Below are positions 63,321-64,000 of a stretch of DNA of 64,000 nt, piece after piece. Every line of letters starts with the position of its first letter. Within the stretch, counting starts at the first letter, position 1. Source of the DNA: Halomonas getboli (lineage in GTDB: Bacteria; Pseudomonadota; Gammaproteobacteria; Pseudomonadales; Halomonadaceae); contig NZ_JALMEW010000001.1 in the NCBI RefSeq assembly GCF_023094245.1, positions 124,001-188,000 on the forward strand. The letters are read 5' to 3'. A program made the position numbers and the translations under genes. Under the pieces are notes generated by a model. It was not told the DNA's origin. It saw only the letters and a list, made by a program, of their open reading frames with translations, and ran no database searches.

Positions 63321-63347
63321 GGGGGGGAGGTCACGCAGAGGCGAGAC

Positions 63348-64000
63348 TCAGGTCATGGCGAAGCCCAGTGCCAGGAAGCCGGCGGCGGTGACCAGGGCGC
63401 CGATCAGCGCGTAGGGGAACTGGGTCAGGCCGTGCTGCATCGGCAGGCAGCCGCTGCCCTGGGAGGACAGCACCGAGGAGTCGGAGAAGAAGCAGGCGTG
63501 GCTGCCGAAGCTCGAGGCCGAGAGCAGGGCGCCGACCATCAGCGGCATCGGCGCGCCCATGTGCTGGGCCATCGGCACCACGATCGGGATCGAGATCACG
63601 AACACGCCCCAGGACGAGCCGGTAGCGAACACCACCACGGCCATGGAGACGAACACCAGGGCGGGCAGCAGTGCCGGCGTCAGATAGGGGGCCAGGGCGT
63701 CGATCATGAATTGGGTCATGCCGAGCTGATCGTTGACCTCGCGCAGCACGAAGCCCACCGCGACGATGGCCAGCGGCAGCATCATGGTGCGGAAGCCGTC
63801 CATGATGCCGTCCATCAGGCTGGCGAAGGTGGCCAGACGCTGGACGAGGTAGAGCACCAGGGTGAACAGGGTGGCGACCATCACGCCCTTGAGCAGGTCG
63901 ATCTCGAAGTAGGCGCTGGCGCCGATCAGCACCGCCATGGGCGCCAGGAAGTTGAACACGCCGCGCCAGGGCGACTGGCTCGGCGCCGCCGTGTCCAGCG
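63348..64000 (-). CDS. NhaC-family Na+/H+ antiporter (3' part)
   Basis: The open frame continues to the window edge, so the N-terminal part lies outside. An internal GTG at 63959 is not the true start: the frame remains open upstream with plausible sequence ending in SQSPWRG. About 217 aa are visible, with several transmembrane helices and the NhaC-type signatures FATGSSWGVFVISIP and ASSFGSHACFFSDSSVLSS. It would exchange Na+ for H+, or for a small organic ion in related transporters, suiting a halophile. The exact ion pair cannot be told from the C-terminal half. Confidence 0.82.
   Translation of the reverse strand, partial: LDTAAPSQSPWRGVFNFLAPMAVLIGASAYFEIDLLKGVMVATLFTLVLYLVQRLATFASLMDGIMDGFRTMMLPLAIVAVGFVLREVNDQLGMTQFMIDALAPYLTPALLPALVFVSMAVVVFATGSSWGVFVISIPIVVPMAQHMGAPMPLMVGALLSASSFGSHACFFSDSSVLSSQGSGCLPMQHGLTQFPYALIGALVTAAGFLALGFAMT

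Overview
The window reads as chromosomal DNA of a moderately halophilic gammaproteobacterium, most likely Halomonas or a close relative in the Halomonadaceae. The basis is the very high GC content, the glycine-betaine genes, the conserved gammaproteobacterial block lolB-ispE-tRNA-Gln-prs-rplY-pth-ychF, and proteins that resemble this family throughout. This is inference from gene content and protein resemblance; no database was searched. I see no phage, plasmid, insertion-sequence or CRISPR signature.

Layout. 0.3-4.2 kb: cobalamin genes bluB-cobQ, then a PLP decarboxylase of the PanP type. 4.2-9.3 kb (minus): a complete glycerol-3-phosphate uptake operon ugpBAECQ behind a recognisable Pho box. 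9.5-12.6 kb: a YiiX-type cysteine hydrolase, an unknown protein, azurin and a quinone oxidoreductase. 12.7-17.7 kb: an uncharacterised set of RpiR-type regulator, class III aminotransferase, carboxymuconolactone-decarboxylase-like protein and SLC13-type anion carrier, with two matching operators in the divergent promoter. 17.7-20.2 kb: fadE with a PsrA-like operator. 20.3-25.5 kb: betIBA divergent from choX, sharing a perfect 14-bp BetI-type palindrome. 25.5-30.1 kb: tRNA-Met, three tRNA-Asn, the protease gene prc, an M18 aminopeptidase and a second, inverted, identical tRNA-Met. 30.1-40.6 kb: housekeeping genes (ychF, pth, rplY, prs, tRNA-Gln, ispE, lolB, a TPR lipoprotein; then hemA-prfA-prmC on the other strand). 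40.9-45.4 kb: lrp, moeB, a XRE-cupin regulator, and the threonine degradation genes tdh-kbl. 45.9-55.2 kb: a polyamine cluster puuB-potGHIF-puuA-potF2 and a second puuB. 55.4-56.0 kb: a glycine-zipper protein. 56.1-62.1 kb (minus): the NAD-linked molybdenum formate dehydrogenase operon fdsGBA-fdhD-fdsD, divergent from a one-component regulator with a ModE-like HTH and a periplasmic-binding-protein-like domain. The window ends inside an NhaC-type antiporter gene.

How the genes work together. Much of the window deals with nitrogenous osmolytes and amines (choline to betaine, putrescine via gamma-glutamyl intermediates, threonine to glycine) and with phosphate- or carbon-linked scavenging (Ugp, FadE, formate oxidation). 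Several clusters carry their own regulator and a visible operator.

The most interesting non-coding signal is a family of about 120-nt intergenic hairpin elements. There are three copies, all in the same orientation in the window, at about 23-208, 22131-22251 and 44037-44156. The inner core is nearly constant, while the outer arms differ between copies yet remain self-complementary. Two copies sit between co-directional cistrons (betB/betA and tdh/kbl). A second family of GTGAGG-rich, partly self-complementary repeats occupies three convergent gene junctions; one of these holds a 7-bp minisatellite. The uncharacterised aminotransferase cluster at 12.7-17.7 kb is the best candidate for an undescribed metabolic system.
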